Positions 18,251 through 30,202 are shown, counted from the stretch's first letter. The stretch is 55,044 bases of DNA from Bacteroidota bacterium (GCA_013289095.1 JABDAO010000009.1:1-55044), one strand, 5' to 3'. A program made the numbers and translations. Notes: a model not told the origin generated them from the sequence alone.

Positions 18251-19801
18251 TTACTTCGCAAAATTAACAGCCCTCGTTTCCCTGATCACCGTAACTTTTA
18301 CCTGACCGGGGTAGGTCATCTCCGTTTGGATTTTCTGAGCAATATCGAACGACAATTTTTCTGCATCCTTATCACTCACCTTTTCACTTCCTACAATCAC
18401 CCTTAACTCACGCCCGGCCTGAATGGCATAGGTCTTTTCTACACCTGGGTAAGAAAGCGCCAGGCTTTCGAGGTCTTTCAAACGTTTGATGTATTGCTCA
18501 GCAATTTCGCGGCGTGCACCTGGGCGGGCTCCTGATATAGCATCGCATACCTGGATGATCGGGGCAATGAGGGTAGTCATTTCCACTTCGTCGTGGTGGG
18601 CTCCGATGGCGTTACACACTTCGGGTTTTTCCTTGTATTTTTCAGCCAGTTTCATGCCCAGGATGGCATGTGGCAATTCAGGTTCGTCGTCGGGTACCTT
18701 ACCGATATCATGCAGCAGACCGGCACGTTTGGCCATTTTAACATTCAGACCCAGTTCGGTGGCCATGATGGCACACAGGTTAGCAACCTCCCGGCTGTGT
18801 TGCAACAGATTTTGACCGTAGGAGGAGCGGTATTTCATCCGCCCTACCATGCGTATCAGTTCGGGGTGAAGACCGTGTATGCCTAAGTCAATACAGGTGC
18901 GTTTACCGGTTTCGATGATTTCTTCCTCAAGCTGTTTCTTCACCTTTTCAACCACCTCTTCCACACGCGCCGGGTGGATTCGTCCATCGGTCACAAGCTG
19001 GTGAAGGGCCAGACGGGCAATTTCTCTTCTGACCGGATCAAAACCGGAGAGAATGATGGCTTCCGGGGTGTCATCCACAATAACCTCAATACCTGTGGCC
19101 GCTTCGATTGCACGGATGTTACGTCCTTCACGGCCAATAATCCGTCCTTTCATCTCATCACTTTCTATATGAAAAACAGAAACGGAGTTTTCGATGGCAT
19201 GCTCGGTAGCTACACGTTGGATGGTTTGGATCACCACACGTTTGGCTTCCTTGCTGGCTGTAAGCTTGGCCTCGTCGATTACATCTTTAATCAGCACCAT
19301 GGCTTCGGTCTTGGCTTCGGCTTTGAGCGATTCAACAAGCTGTGATTTGGCATCTTCGGCCGAAAGACCTGAAATTTTTTCAAGTTGTTCGACCTGCTTG
19401 CGGTGCGATTTCTCCAGCTCTTCTTTGCGTTTTTCGATCAGTTCGAGCTGATTGGTCATGTTTGCACGTACCGCATCGAGTTCGGTGTCTTTACGCTGGA
19501 TCTGTTCTTGTTTTTGTGACAGACCTTGTTCCTTTTGTTTGATCCGGTTTTCAGCAGCTACCATCACCTGGTTTTTCTCGCTGATGGTTTTTTCATGTTC
19601 TGTCTTGAGTTGCAGGAATTTCTCCTTGGCCTGTAGCAAACGTTCATTTTTCAGGGCTTCGGCCTTCATTTCGGCTTCCTGAAGTTTCAGCAAGCCCTTT
19701 TTCTCCAGTGCATTTTTAAGAACAGTAGACGAAATAAGAACTCCGATACCGATACCTACCAGCGCCATTGCGGCAATGATAACAATCGTGGTCATATCCA
19801 T
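18251..19801 (-). CDS. rny: Ribonuclease Y
   Basis: N-terminal TM, coiled coil, KH domain ([29 protein letters not shown]), HD domain ([12 protein letters not shown]). Confidence 0.98.
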   Translation of the reverse strand: MDMTTIVIIAAMALVGIGIGVLISSTVLKNALEKKGLLKLQEAEMKAEALKNERLLQAKEKFLQLKTEHEKTISEKNQVMVAAENRIKQKEQGLSQKQEQIQRKDTELDAVRANMTNQLELIEKRKEELEKSHRKQVEQLEKISGLSAEDAKSQLVESLKAEAKTEAMVLIKDVIDEAKLTASKEAKRVVIQTIQRVATEHAIENSVSVFHIESDEMKGRIIGREGRNIRAIEAATGIEVIVDDTPEAIILSGFDPVRREIARLALHQLVTDGRIHPARVEEVVEKVKKQLEEEIIETGKRTCIDLGIHGLHPELIRMVGRMKYRSSYGQNLLQHSREVANLCAIMATELGLNVKMAKRAGLLHDIGKVPDDEPELPHAILGMKLAEKYKEKPEVCNAIGAHHDEVEMTTLIAPIIQVCDAISGARPGARREIAEQYIKRLKDLESLALSYPGVEKTYAIQAGRELRVIVGSEKVSDKDAEKLSFDIAQKIQTEMTYPGQVKVTVIRETRAVNFAK

Positions 19802-19822
19802 AGGTGGTGTTGTTTTAAGGGT

Positions 19823-19884
19823 GAAAAAAAATCCCGCAGTTTTACCTTTCCGGCACTGCCGGTCTGTATAAAAGCTACGGGAAT
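19823..19884 (-). terminator. Hairpin + U-run between zapA and rny
   Basis: Minus strand: ATTCCCGTAGCTTTTATAC...CCGGCAGTGCCGG...GTAAAACTGCGGGATTTTTTTT. Confidence 0.65.
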
Positions 19885-19920
19885 ATCTATTAAAAAGGGC
19901 CCAAAGACCCTATGAACAGC

Positions 19921-20214
19921 CTATTTTTCCTTGTCCAGGTGCTCCGAAATGACCTTTTCCAGCGAAACAATTTTGTCTGAGACCTCTTTATCGGTTATTG
20001 TCCGCTGTTCAGATTCAATGTATTGAGTCGCAAGTTGAAGACAACACATGGCCAATAAATCTTGTTTATCCTTAACCGCATAAGTCTTTTCAAAAAGCCC
20101 CATGCGTTCATTGATAAGCTCTGCCGCTTTTACAACCCCTTCTACTTCTTCTTTCTTTACATTGGGGCTGTAAATCCTTCCTCCGATATTGACCTGTACG
20201 CTTTTTTCGCTCAT
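19921..20214 (-). CDS. zapA: Cell division protein ZapA
   Basis: MSEKSVQVNIGGRIYSPNV...INERMGLFEKTYAVKDKQDLLAMCCLQLATQ. Confidence 0.9.
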   Translation of the reverse strand: MSEKSVQVNIGGRIYSPNVKKEEVEGVVKAAELINERMGLFEKTYAVKDKQDLLAMCCLQLATQYIESEQRTITDKEVSDKIVSLEKVISEHLDKEK

Positions 20215-20262
20215 TTATCCGGTATTCCCCCTCTTTTTGTTAAAAGAGAAAGGTTTCTGCAA

Positions 20263-20559
20263 CTATCTGTTCAGGAGAGCTATGCTTTTGTCGATTTCCC
20301 GTACCAGCTCATTTATTTTTAACTTAATGTCAGTAGTCTTTTCTGATTCCTGGTTTTCAAGAAGCGATTTTGCAAGCTTTAAGACTTGATGTTTTTCTTC
20401 CAGTTCTTTGAATTCCAGTTCTTTTTGTTGAATTTTCTCCAAAAGCTCCGAGTTTGTCTGACGCAGTTGCTCGTTCTCTTCCAAAGCCTTACTGTGCAAA
20501 TGTATTAATTTTTGTGCTTTGCTTTCTAAATTGCCGACTATTTCGTGTAATTCGTTCAT
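20263..20559 (-). CDS. Small coiled-coil protein upstream of zapA
   Basis: MNELHEIVGNLESKAQKLIHLHSKALEENEQLRQTNSELLEKI...; almost entirely heptad-like. Confidence 0.75.
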   Translation of the reverse strand: MNELHEIVGNLESKAQKLIHLHSKALEENEQLRQTNSELLEKIQQKELEFKELEEKHQVLKLAKSLLENQESEKTTDIKLKINELVREIDKSIALLNR

Positions 20560-20588
20560 CTGGTGATATTTATGCCTTTTCTCTGATA

Positions 20589-20596
20589 CAAAAATA
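20589..20596 (-). promoter_or_regulatory. Putative -7 element TATTTTTG for the coiled-coil/zapA operon
   Basis: Reverse complement of CAAAAATA, 30 nt upstream of the ATG. Confidence 0.4.
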
Positions 20597-20688
20597 ACTC
20601 CCAACCACCGAAGATATGAACCAGGTGTAAAAAAGATTTTAACAATCAGGGCTTTATAAGTAGAAAGCAGCGAATATTGAGGGAAATT

Positions 20689-22407
20689 ATGAAACCAGTC
20701 TATTTATACTTCCTGTTATTTCTTTGTTCAACATCTTTTGGACAGACTTATCCCAAAGATTATTTTCGCTGTCCGCTCGATATCCCCATTTCCCTGGCCG
20801 GTAATTTTGGTGAAATGCGCCCCAACCACTTTCATGCCGGACTCGATATGCGTACCGGACGGGAGGGCCTGAAAGTACATGCCTCGGCCGATGGATATGT
20901 TTCTCGGATCAAGATCTCGACCTCCGGTTATGGCAAGGTTATTTACCTGACCCATCCCAATGGCTTTGTAACGGTGTATGGTCATCTGAGCCGTTTCAAC
21001 GGGGCAATAGACAACTATGTGCTGGAAGCCCAGGCGAAGAACGAATCAGCCGAAATTGAAGTATTCCCTAAACCAGGCGAACTTCAGGTACTCAAAGGCG
21101 ATATCATCGCCTTTTCTGGCAACACCGGTAATTCTGGGGGGCCTCACGTGCATTTCGAAATACGCGATGCAAAAACAGAATTTCCCATCAATCCACTGCT
21201 TTTTGGGTTGAATGTGCCCGATACGGTAAAACCAAAGATAAAACAGCTCGTAGTTTATCCGCTGACGGGGTCCTCCAGCGTGAATGGCGCTTCGGCCCCC
21301 ATCAGAATCCCTGTTTCGGGAAAAAACGGAAATTATTCGGCAACAAATCCATCTATACTTAAAACAAGCGGGCCCATCGGTCTGGGAATTGAAACAAGCG
21401 ACCGGGAAAACACTCCGGGAGGTGATAACCAGGTGTATTCCATTGAACTTACCCTGGATTCCAAACGGGTGTTTTATTACGAAATGAACACCTTTGGCTT
21501 CGACGAGACCCGGTATGTAAATGCCCATCTGGATTATTCGGGCATGAAACAACATGGGGCGCATGTCCAGCGCTGTTTCCTGGTAAAAAACAATAGATGC
21601 AGCATCTATAAAGAAGTGGCAGATAGCGGCAAGATCCTCATTCCGAAAGACGGAAAAAAGCACCGGCTCGGGTTTGTTGTAAAAGACATGAACGGAAATA
21701 CCGCGACTGCTGAAGTCATTGCCCTGGGAAGCGAAAACCCTGCCCCATCTGTCTCTGAAAAACCCTTGCAATCCTGTAGAAAAGCATTCAGGCTCGAAAA
21801 AGATGATTTCAGGATCGATATCCCTGCCAATGTGTGTTATGAAGACTATCCGTTTAAGTATGCAATCCTAAAACCGGTTTTAGCCAATGCCGTTTCAATG
21901 AAATATCAGGTTGGGGATGAAAACCTGCCCTTGCAGGATGGAATCACCCTAAGCATCCCAACAACAGATCATCTTTCAAGTACTCAAACCGATAAAGCCG
22001 TGTTGGTAAAGATTGAAGGCAATGGCAAGACCGTTTACGAAGGCGGACACTGGGGCAGTGGGTGGATGACAGGAACGGTAAAAGAGTTTGGGGCCTACAC
22101 GGTTGTTACCGATGTCACCCCGCCGGCATTAGGCCTGAAAGTACCGGTTTCGTCTGGTGGAAAAGTTGTCCTCAAAAAAGGAAAACAAATCAGGTTTACT
22201 GTAAGCGACAACCTGAGCGGGGTAAAAATGTATAAGGCGTTATTGGATGGGAAATGGATTTTAATGGAATATGAACCCAAATTATGTCTGCTCTTCATCA
22301 ATACCGATGTGGCAGGTTTCACTCCGGGCGAACATCTGCTCCAAATCCATGTAGAGGATGAGGTCGAGAACAGTACGGAGCTAAAAATCAGGATTGTAAT
22401 TGATTAG
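20689..22407 (+). CDS. M23 family metallopeptidase
   Basis: Signal peptide; HFHAGLDMRTGREGLKVHASADGYVSRIKIS...GNTGNSGGPHVHFEIRD. Confidence 0.93.
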   Translation: MKPVYLYFLLFLCSTSFGQTYPKDYFRCPLDIPISLAGNFGEMRPNHFHAGLDMRTGREGLKVHASADGYVSRIKISTSGYGKVIYLTHPNGFVTVYGHLSRFNGAIDNYVLEAQAKNESAEIEVFPKPGELQVLKGDIIAFSGNTGNSGGPHVHFEIRDAKTEFPINPLLFGLNVPDTVKPKIKQLVVYPLTGSSSVNGASAPIRIPVSGKNGNYSATNPSILKTSGPIGLGIETSDRENTPGGDNQVYSIELTLDSKRVFYYEMNTFGFDETRYVNAHLDYSGMKQHGAHVQRCFLVKNNRCSIYKEVADSGKILIPKDGKKHRLGFVVKDMNGNTATAEVIALGSENPAPSVSEKPLQSCRKAFRLEKDDFRIDIPANVCYEDYPFKYAILKPVLANAVSMKYQVGDENLPLQDGITLSIPTTDHLSSTQTDKAVLVKIEGNGKTVYEGGHWGSGWMTGTVKEFGAYTVVTDVTPPALGLKVPVSSGGKVVLKKGKQIRFTVSDNLSGVKMYKALLDGKWILMEYEPKLCLLFINTDVAGFTPGEHLLQIHVEDEVENSTELKIRIVID

Positions 22408-22493
22408 TGCCGTTGGCTTCAACAGGTTTCTGTTTGGAAGAAAAAGCTCAGAACCGGGAAGTCCGTTTGAAGATCTGGCAAAACAATCAGGCT

Positions 22494-22871
22494 TCACCGG
22501 GGGTATACAAACTCCGTAGTCTCCTCCTTTATTTTCACCGGACGTATTTCGATCTTCGCAGTCAAGCTGTATGAAAATTCGGGGTTTCCCTTGGCAAGCG
22601 CTATGGCTTCATGCAGGTCGGATGCCAGGATGCGGTAAGAGCCCACAATTTGTTCGGTAATTTCGGTATAGGGGCCTTCCCTGAACATCCCAGGGGTTCC
22701 CGTAATCATGACACCTTCTCTTTTCAATGGTTGTGCCGCGAGGAGGTTTCCATTTTTTTTGAGGGTTTCGATATATATTTCGCAGTCTTTCAGAAACTGC
22801 TGATGCTCTTCAGGGCTTAAGCCAGCCTTGGAATCGCCTTTGTTACGGATAAGGAACATGAATTCTTTCAT
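22494..22871 (-). CDS. YCII-related domain (DGPF family) protein
   Basis: MKEFMFLIRNKGDSKAGLSPEEHQQFLKDCEIYIETLKKNGNLLAAQPLKREG..GPYTEITEQIVGSYRILA. Confidence 0.8.
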   Translation of the reverse strand: MKEFMFLIRNKGDSKAGLSPEEHQQFLKDCEIYIETLKKNGNLLAAQPLKREGVMITGTPGMFREGPYTEITEQIVGSYRILASDLHEAIALAKGNPEFSYSLTAKIEIRPVKIKEETTEFVYPR

Positions 22872-23026
22872 TTTTCACAAGATAGGGATACAAAAATACG
22901 TTTTTTGGATTTTGAAGATCTGATTCCGTATTTACATTCTGTTATCAGAATTTGATCTCAAAGTCAAGTACATTCCAAAATCCTTTGTCTTGAATCCTCT
23001 CGCTCCGCTTCCTGAGAGATAATCAA

Positions 23027-23034
23027 TACATTTG
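23027..23034 (+). promoter_or_regulatory. -7 element TACATTTG immediately 5' of trmD
   Basis: TACATTTGCCGCCATG: element ends 6 nt before the ATG. Confidence 0.55.
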
Positions 23035-23039
23035 CCGCC

Positions 23040-23714
23040 ATGAGAATAGACATCATCAGCGTCGTACCAGGGTTGCTCGAAAGCCCTTTTGGGTTTTCGA
23101 TCCTGAAAAGAGCCATCGATAAAAAGCTCGTTGAGATTAACGTCATCAACCTGCGCGATTATGCCACCAGCAAACACAAAACCGTGGATGACTACCCCTA
23201 TGGAGGAGGAGCGGGTATGGTGATGATGATAGAACCCATCGACCGGTGTATCTCGGCCCTACAGGCCGAACGTACCTATGACGAGGTGATCTATCTGAGC
23301 CCAGACGGAGACCTCCTCGATCAGCCCATGGCAAACAGGATGAGCAGCTCCAAAAACCTGATCATGCTTTGCGGTCATTACAAAGGGGTAGATGAGCGGG
23401 TACGAAAACACCTCATTACCCGTGAAATATCCATAGGCAACTACGTGCTTTCGGGAGGAGAACTTGCTGCTGCCGTACTTTGCGATACAATTATACGGCT
23501 CATACCCGGGGTCTTATCCGATGAAACGTCTGCCCTTTCCGATTCCTTCCAGGATAATCTCATCGCCCCTCCGGCATATACCCGCCCGGCTGAGTATAAC
23601 GGGCTCAAAGTTCCTGACATCCTACTCTCTGGAAATACACCCGAAGTAGAGAAATGGAGACATGAACAGAGCCTGGAGCGTACGCGGGACCGGAGACCGG
23701 AGTTATTGAGATAA
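23040..23714 (+). CDS. trmD: tRNA (guanosine(37)-N1)-methyltransferase TrmD
   Basis: [28 protein letters not shown]...[13 protein letters not shown]...[12 protein letters not shown]...[14 protein letters not shown]. Confidence 0.97.
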   Translation: MRIDIISVVPGLLESPFGFSILKRAIDKKLVEINVINLRDYATSKHKTVDDYPYGGGAGMVMMIEPIDRCISALQAERTYDEVIYLSPDGDLLDQPMANRMSSSKNLIMLCGHYKGVDERVRKHLITREISIGNYVLSGGELAAAVLCDTIIRLIPGVLSDETSALSDSFQDNLIAPPAYTRPAEYNGLKVPDILLSGNTPEVEKWRHEQSLERTRDRRPELLR

Positions 23715-24088
23715 GTGAAGATCGCTGAGGCAAGGTTATAAACGGGAATTTCCATTTCTCCTTTGCAACGAACATAGTTAACCAAACACTGTTTTTCAGA
23801 TGAATTATCCCAGATCCTGAATGCCTGATTCAGGCAGAGGGCAGTACCCCTTCCAGAACACGATTGTATAGAAGAATGCAGACTCTAAATTACGTTCAAA
23901 TCAGGGAAGGCTTCCTCTTAGATAGACTTCTTTGCTGCAAATTGCCAGGAAAACACCTTTCTTTTCACAATTATCAGGATATCGTAATCTTATTATTTGC
24001 CTGAATGCAGCTGCACCCGGATGATAATGGGTTATTTACACATTTATTTGATAAATAAAGCTCATTTCTTTCCTCCCTTCCAAAAAAA

Positions 24089-24096
24089 GCCTACAT
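24089..24096 (+). promoter_or_regulatory. Putative -7 element TACATTTG upstream of rplS
   Basis: TACATTTG about 37 nt upstream of the rplS ATG. Confidence 0.5.
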
Positions 24097-24132
24097 TTGC
24101 AACCCATTTTGGAGAACTTAAACACGACAGCC

Positions 24133-24516
24133 ATGAACGCAAACATCTTAAATTTCATACACGAACAACTCGGAAATAAGCCTAAACTGCCTGTTTTCAA
24201 AGCAGGCGATACGGTTACCGTACACTACAAAATCAAGGAAGGCGATAAAGAACGCGTTCAGCAGTTCCAGGGTGTGGTGATTCAACGTAAAGGTATTGCC
24301 GCTACCGAGTCATTCACAGTTCGTAAAATTTCAAACGGTGTTGGTGTAGAGCGTATCTTCCCCGTTACATCCCCTTTTATCGATAAGATCGATGTAAACA
24401 AATCGGGTATCGTACGTCGCGCACGTATATACTACATGCGTGAGCTTACCGGCAAGAGCGCACGTATTGCCGAAAAGAAAAATTACACCACGGCCAAAGA
24501 AGTTACACCTGCTTAA
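24133..24516 (+). CDS. rplS: 50S ribosomal protein L19
   Basis: [35 protein letters not shown]...[18 protein letters not shown]. Confidence 0.97.
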   Translation: MNANILNFIHEQLGNKPKLPVFKAGDTVTVHYKIKEGDKERVQQFQGVVIQRKGIAATESFTVRKISNGVGVERIFPVTSPFIDKIDVNKSGIVRRARIYYMRELTGKSARIAEKKNYTTAKEVTPA

Positions 24517-24603
24517 TCAGTATTCCCCTTTTTATAAAAAAACCCACTGCTTACCCAGTGGGTTTTTCTTTGAACCGTATTTTCGTATCTTTCTGTACGC
24601 TCT

Positions 24604-25446
24604 ATGTCTCACCTGCTCCAAACATACAAAACGGCGGCCCTCTTTCTGGCGGAGACAGAGCAGTTGCTCCTGAGACATGAGCTGGAGAACAATCTTGTTC
24701 TGGGTATTGCCTGTGGCATGAAACACAGCGAAATTCCGCACCCGGACATGAATTTTGTGACGATCAGAAAAGACGGATCCATCAGGCTCTTTGCATTGAC
24801 AAGAAATTCAAAGGCCATCCTGAGCGGCGCAGGTTGCGATCAGACCTGTCTTGAACTGCTTAAAACACATTATCGGCAATGCGGCATCCGGCTGAATGGG
24901 GTGATGGGCGAAGAAACGCTTGCCAAGTCGTTTTCGGAATTATTCATTGTTTCGCCAGCGCCTTCCCGCAAACTGATCCTGCATGAACTGATGCGGGTGA
25001 ATAATCTTAAACCTTCACCAGGCGAGCTTATCCAGGCAGAATCAATTCACCTTGAACTTGCCAGTACATGGCTCTATCAATTTTTTCTCGAATCAAATAC
25101 CTATCCGGTCCGTTCTGAGGCCGAATGCCGGTCGGAAGCCGTGATGCGAATCGAACGGAATGATCTTTGGTTCTGGGTTGTTGACGGGGAAGTGAGAAGC
25201 ATGGCTGGCACTGTTCGCAAAACCCACACGGTGGCTTTTCTCGGACTGGTCTATACGCCCGCTGATCTCCGTGGAAAAGGATATGCGAGTAGTTGTGTTC
25301 AATTCCTGAGCGCCCATCTTTTGAAAACGGGGTTTCAGTCGTGTGGTTTGTTTACCGAAAAATCAAACCCTGTCTCGAACCGTATATACCAGCGTATTGG
25401 GTATGTGCCATCTGTTGAATTCGACGACATTCAATTTGTGTTCTAA
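24604..25446 (+). CDS. GNAT family N-acetyltransferase
   Basis: C-terminal VAFLGLVYTPADLRGKGYASSCVQFLSAHLL..GLFTEKSNPVSNRIYQRIGY. Confidence 0.85.
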   Translation: MSHLLQTYKTAALFLAETEQLLLRHELENNLVLGIACGMKHSEIPHPDMNFVTIRKDGSIRLFALTRNSKAILSGAGCDQTCLELLKTHYRQCGIRLNGVMGEETLAKSFSELFIVSPAPSRKLILHELMRVNNLKPSPGELIQAESIHLELASTWLYQFFLESNTYPVRSEAECRSEAVMRIERNDLWFWVVDGEVRSMAGTVRKTHTVAFLGLVYTPADLRGKGYASSCVQFLSAHLLKTGFQSCGLFTEKSNPVSNRIYQRIGYVPSVEFDDIQFVF

Positions 25447-25455
25447 CTGCTGCGG

Positions 25456-25857
25456 ATGATAAAAAAGAAGCTTTCCCTCTATCTGATGTCCATCCTGTAT
25501 ACTATAGCAGGCATGTTGCATTTTATTGTCCCCGGTTTCTACCTCAAACTGATGCCGGTTTGGATGCCTGTTCCCACACTGCTTATACTCCTCAGCGGGG
25601 TTGTTGAATTGGCGTTGGCCGGCATGCTGCTGGTTGAGAAGACCCGTACAACCGCAGCATACCTTATCACAGCCATGCTGGTGGTGTTTTTCTTTCTGAT
25701 CCATCTTCCACAGACCATCCTATTTTACCAAACTCAGAACCCTTACCTTTTGCTCAGTATACTCCGTTTGCCCGTTCAGGTTCTGCTCGTTGGATGGGCG
25801 TTCTCATTCCAGAAAACAGACAAGCCTGCTCTGCCCGACAACGTGGGCAATCAATAG
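25456..25857 (+). CDS. DoxX/MauE-like four-TM membrane protein
   Basis: YTIAGMLHFIVPGFYLKLMPVWMPVPTLLILLSGVVELALAGMLL pattern. Confidence 0.7.
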   Translation: MIKKKLSLYLMSILYTIAGMLHFIVPGFYLKLMPVWMPVPTLLILLSGVVELALAGMLLVEKTRTTAAYLITAMLVVFFFLIHLPQTILFYQTQNPYLLLSILRLPVQVLLVGWAFSFQKTDKPALPDNVGNQ

Positions 25858-25884
25858 TTGTTTTTGTTTACGGAAGGATCCTTT

Positions 25885-26802
25885 TCATAAAGTACTCCAC
25901 TCAATTCCCTTTTTTAACAACAACAGGGTCTTTTCTTCCGCTGAGCCGGGTTGTGTCTGATGATCATACAACCAGGAAGCAGTCTCGGGAAGGCTCATCA
26001 GTATAGACTCGGTTCTGCCATCTGTATCGAGGCCAAAACGCGTGCCTTTATCATAAACAAGATTGAATTCAACATACCGGCCTCTGCGCAGCAGTTGCCA
26101 CTGTTTTTGGGTATCGGTATAGGCAAGATCCTTTTTCTTTGCAACCAGCGAGGTATAAACAGGCAGAAATGTATTCCCGATTTCCTGAACGAAACCAAAT
26201 AAGGCTTGTTTACTCAGACTGCGTGTTGCATCCAGGCGGTCGAAGAAGATACCGCCTATGCCACGGGTTTCTTTGCGGTGCGGAATATAAAAATAATCAT
26301 CGGCCCATTTTTTGAATTCAGGATAGAACGAGGAAAGGTGTTTATCGCAGGAAGCCTTCAATGTTTTGTGAAAAAAGGCTGCATCCTCAGGAACAACATA
26401 ATGTGGGGTAAGGTCTATTCCGCCTCCAAACCACCACTGCCCGTTTGTCATTTCAAAATAACGCACATTCATGTGTATGATCGGAACGAGGGGATTATTG
26501 GGATGAATCACAATGGATACTCCGGTGGCATAAAAATCGGAAGCGGACAGATTCAAGGCTTTGAGGATAGCATCCGGGGTTGGCCCGTACACTGCTGAAT
26601 AATTGACGCCACCTTTTTCGAAAACACCCCCATGCGAAATCACCCGGGTTCGTCCTCCCCCGCCCTTCTCCCGGATCCAGAGATCTTCGCGAAACAATGC
26701 TTTTCCGTCTGCCTGTTCAAGACCTGCGCAGATTCGGTCCTGCAGACCCATGAACCAATCAGCGATTTCTTCCTTTGTCAGAACTGCCTGTGTGTTTGAC
26801 AT
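25885..26802 (-). CDS. hemF: Oxygen-dependent coproporphyrinogen III oxidase
   Basis: REDLWIREKGGGGRTRVISHGGVFEKGGVNYSAVYG...WWFGGGIDLTPHYVVPED...RGRYVEFNLVYDKGTRFGL. Confidence 0.97.
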   Translation of the reverse strand: MSNTQAVLTKEEIADWFMGLQDRICAGLEQADGKALFREDLWIREKGGGGRTRVISHGGVFEKGGVNYSAVYGPTPDAILKALNLSASDFYATGVSIVIHPNNPLVPIIHMNVRYFEMTNGQWWFGGGIDLTPHYVVPEDAAFFHKTLKASCDKHLSSFYPEFKKWADDYFYIPHRKETRGIGGIFFDRLDATRSLSKQALFGFVQEIGNTFLPVYTSLVAKKKDLAYTDTQKQWQLLRRGRYVEFNLVYDKGTRFGLDTDGRTESILMSLPETASWLYDHQTQPGSAEEKTLLLLKKGIEWSTL

Positions 26803-26877
26803 ACGTTGTCGTTTATTCGTTCAATCGTTTCGTAGCGTACCCGGAGAAGAATGATTGCCAGCAAGCGCGTGTACAGA

Positions 26878-28653
26878 TCACTTGGCCCTGACCAGCTTAA
26901 AATCCTGTATCATCACCAGGTTTACCGCTTTATTTTCACATCCGCTTTCGGGAGAAGTCTGGTAAAGATCTATTGCTGATTGTGTACCGCTGGTCTTGAG
27001 CCGGGTGATCCTTTTTTGAAAATTGATCCCATATTCGCGCAGGGCTGTGAAGTAAAACAGACCTGCATCATATCCCTGAAATGCATACGTAGCAGGCTCA
27101 GTACTCGTGAGTATCCTGAAGTTTTTGATGAAGTTCACCGTGTTCTGATCATCATAGCTTACAAATGAATTCACGGCATAATGCAACTGCAGCTTATCCA
27201 GGTACTCGTAATCGAGGTTCGAGAATCCGCTCCAGCTTTGCATCCCAAAAACAACAATCTGGTATTTGTCGAGCAGTGTATTAAGCGCCCTCAGCAGATC
27301 GGTGATATAGGCCTGGCTGTTCGATGGTATAACAAGCACATTTACCTTGGTGGATGATAGGAATTTCGCAAAACCCTCCGAAGCTTTTATCTGCCTCAGT
27401 GTATCTCCCCCTCCTGATACCCTGGCAAGTTCAGAAAACCGTGCCGAGAAGATAGCGCTATATGGAGCCTCTTTCGGGTTGCTGTTGCTAACCAGGATCA
27501 CATTCTGGCCCTTGTAGCTGCGTGCAATAAAAGCTGCTTCACCCTCCAGTTGGGTAGTAACCGAAGGGATCATTTTGCTGACCTGAGGGTTATTGAGCAA
27601 TACCTTGTTCTGTTGCATGAGCGGGGAAACAATGGCAATGTTGTTTTTGTGGGCAAACTTTGCCACAGTCATGAAACAGGAACCCGAAAGCGGACCGATG
27701 ATCAGGTTCATACTCACCAGTTCAGGTTTATGAAGAAGTTCCTGAAGCTTTGCCGAATCGCCATCGTCGATATCATATACAAACAGCTCGACACCGAGAC
27801 CCGTTTTTTTCAGCGAATCCATGGCAAGTCTGAAACCCTGGTAGAACTGAATGGCCAATTCTGATTTTGAAGGGATAGCCAGCTGATCTCTTGAATATTT
27901 ATCAGGGTCGGTATTATCGCCCGCGTCGGCATGAAAGGGGGCAAAAAAAGCTACCCGGTATTTGTCTTTTTTTTCAAGCGAAAAAAGCGTGTCAGCCGGA
28001 ACGATCGGAACAAGGTGTTCGGTTGTTGCAGGAGTTTCTTTTTCAGCGACCGGTGCATTCTCCTTTTTTACGACTACCGGCGTTTGATCATTTTTCACGA
28101 TTGGGGCCGGCTGATCTGAAACAACCGGTGTGGGGTTTGGCGCCCCCGTTTTATCTCTCGGTGCAGGGATCTTGAGAAGCTGTCCGGCTTTTAACCCGTC
28201 TTTGAGTTCGGGGTTCAGGATTTTCAGATCGTCGATCGAAACATCGTACAATTTTGAGATCGAATAGAGTGTCTGACCAGGTTCTGTTTTATGTGTTTTA
28301 GGCTTGGTGGAGTCGTAGCTGCTTTTGAGCGATTTGAGATAGGGAATATGAAGCACATCACCCACTTTAATCCCGTCTATCGCAGCCGGGTTTTCGATCA
28401 CCAGATCGTTCACGGTAAGCGCATAGGCCTTGGCAATGGAATGCAGCGTCTGCCCTGCCTCAACGCTGTGGATATAATATTTTTTTTCTCCTATTTTTTC
28501 AATACGCGTGCTCTTGACTACTTCCTGCGCTTGAATTGTTGCGTTCGGAAAAAGGAGCAGGAAAGCAAGGAAGAGGATAAGATGAAATGATCGGATTACC
28601 GGTTTCAAGGACGAATGCTTAAGAATTTGTTCCGTATTGTGTTTTACTCCCAT
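26878..28653 (-). CDS. LysM-domain protein with periplasmic ligand-binding-like C-terminus
   Basis: Two LysM repeats ([58 protein letters not shown]), Pro-rich linker, PBP1-like domain. Confidence 0.85.
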   Translation of the reverse strand: MGVKHNTEQILKHSSLKPVIRSFHLILFLAFLLLFPNATIQAQEVVKSTRIEKIGEKKYYIHSVEAGQTLHSIAKAYALTVNDLVIENPAAIDGIKVGDVLHIPYLKSLKSSYDSTKPKTHKTEPGQTLYSISKLYDVSIDDLKILNPELKDGLKAGQLLKIPAPRDKTGAPNPTPVVSDQPAPIVKNDQTPVVVKKENAPVAEKETPATTEHLVPIVPADTLFSLEKKDKYRVAFFAPFHADAGDNTDPDKYSRDQLAIPSKSELAIQFYQGFRLAMDSLKKTGLGVELFVYDIDDGDSAKLQELLHKPELVSMNLIIGPLSGSCFMTVAKFAHKNNIAIVSPLMQQNKVLLNNPQVSKMIPSVTTQLEGEAAFIARSYKGQNVILVSNSNPKEAPYSAIFSARFSELARVSGGGDTLRQIKASEGFAKFLSSTKVNVLVIPSNSQAYITDLLRALNTLLDKYQIVVFGMQSWSGFSNLDYEYLDKLQLHYAVNSFVSYDDQNTVNFIKNFRILTSTEPATYAFQGYDAGLFYFTALREYGINFQKRITRLKTSGTQSAIDLYQTSPESGCENKAVNLVMIQDFKLVRAK

Positions 28654-30176
28654 TCGATTGTTGCAGGCGGTTTAGAGCTGATATCGTACACAACCCGGTT
28701 GATGCCTTTCACCTTATTGATGATTTCGTTGGATATCTTGCCCAGGAACGAATAGGGTAAATGACACCAGTCGGCCGTCATGCCATCGGTAGAAGTCACA
28801 GCCCTTAGCGCAATTGCATTTTCATAGGTGCGTTCATCGCCCATCACCCCTACACTTTGCACGGGCAGAAAGATAGCTCCGGCCTGCCATACGTCTTTAT
28901 ACAGATCGGCATCTTTCAGGCCCTGGATGAAGATATGATCCACGTCCTGAAGGATCGCAACTTTTTCGGGGGTGATATCCCCCAGTATCCTGATAGCAAG
29001 ACCAGGGCCCGGAAAGGGATGCCGGTTGAGTATTTGTTCATCAAGCCCCAAGGTCTTTCCGACCCGACGCACTTCATCTTTAAAAAGCGTATTGAGCGGT
29101 TCCACAATTTTAAGTTTCATCTTATCAGGCAGCCCGCCTACGTTGTGGTGCGATTTGATTGTGGCAGAAGGCCCTTTTACCGATATGGATTCAATCACAT
29201 CGGGGTAGATGGTTCCCTGTGCCAGCCATTTCACATCCTGTATCTGGTGCGATTCCTGATCAAACACTTCGATAAATGCATTACCTATTGCTTTGCGTTT
29301 CTTCTCCGGGTCTGTAATTCCTTTCAGATCGGCATAAAAACGGGCCCTGGCATCCACTCCTTTTACGTTCAGACCCATGTGCAGGTATGAATCAAGCACA
29401 TTTTTAAACTCATTTTTACGGAGCAGGCCATTGTCTACAAAGATGCAAAACAGGTTCTTGCCTATTGCCTTGTGAAGCAACATTGCCGCCACACTGGAGT
29501 CAACGCCACCGCTCAGACCGAGCACGACTTTATCGTTTCCGAGTTGCTGCTGTAGATTTTTAACGGTGGTTTCCACGAACGAATCGGGGGTCCAGTTTTG
29601 TTTGCAACCGCAGATTTCGACTACAAAATTCCGAAGCAGGGCCATTCCTTCGCTGGTATGATACACTTCGGGGTGAAACTGAATGCCATAGGTTTTTTCG
29701 CCCTTTACCTGGAAACCGGCAACCGGCACATCGTGGGTACTGGCTACAATTTCGTAGTGATCGGGTATTCTGGCAATGGTATCGGCATGGCTCATCCATA
29801 CCTGAGAATTGATGCCTATGGTTTTGAACAACTCGTTTTTGGCATTTACTGCCGAGAGGTTGGCACGTCCGTATTCACGCGTACTCGATGCCTTTACTTC
29901 GCCCCCGAATTTATGCGCCAGGAGTTGTGCTCCGTAACATACGCCTAGCAGAGGTATCTTTCCTTTAAACACAGAAAGATCGGGATTCGGCGATTCGGGA
30001 TCACGCACCGAAAAAGGGCTTCCGCTGAGGATGACACCTTTGATATCGGATGTAATGACCGGGTATTTATTAAAGGGATGGATCTCGCAGTAAACATTCA
30101 GTTCCCTGACTCTTCGTGCAATCAACTGGGTATACTGTGAACCGAAATCGAGGATGAGAATGGTTTCTTGTGACAT
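28644..30176 (-). CDS. guaA: GMP synthase (glutamine-hydrolysing)
   Basis: [32 protein letters not shown]...LGVCYGAQ...[13 protein letters not shown]; start at the MSQETI Met, not the longer ORF. Confidence 0.97.
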   Translation of the reverse strand: MSQETILILDFGSQYTQLIARRVRELNVYCEIHPFNKYPVITSDIKGVILSGSPFSVRDPESPNPDLSVFKGKIPLLGVCYGAQLLAHKFGGEVKASSTREYGRANLSAVNAKNELFKTIGINSQVWMSHADTIARIPDHYEIVASTHDVPVAGFQVKGEKTYGIQFHPEVYHTSEGMALLRNFVVEICGCKQNWTPDSFVETTVKNLQQQLGNDKVVLGLSGGVDSSVAAMLLHKAIGKNLFCIFVDNGLLRKNEFKNVLDSYLHMGLNVKGVDARARFYADLKGITDPEKKRKAIGNAFIEVFDQESHQIQDVKWLAQGTIYPDVIESISVKGPSATIKSHHNVGGLPDKMKLKIVEPLNTLFKDEVRRVGKTLGLDEQILNRHPFPGPGLAIRILGDITPEKVAILQDVDHIFIQGLKDADLYKDVWQAGAIFLPVQSVGVMGDERTYENAIALRAVTSTDGMTADWCHLPYSFLGKISNEIINKVKGINRVVYDISSKPPATIEWE

Positions 30177-30194
30177 ATGCCTGATTAGGAAGAT

Positions 30195-30202
30195 CAAAGA
30201 TA
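30195..30202 (-). promoter_or_regulatory. Putative -7 element TATCTTTG upstream of guaA
   Basis: Reverse complement of CAAAGATA, 18 nt upstream of the guaA ATG. Confidence 0.45.

Noticed and set aside
19802-19920. 6S RNA between zapA and rny
   Set aside because: The gap is only ~119 nt and is mostly accounted for by a terminator hairpin; too short for a typical 6S RNA.
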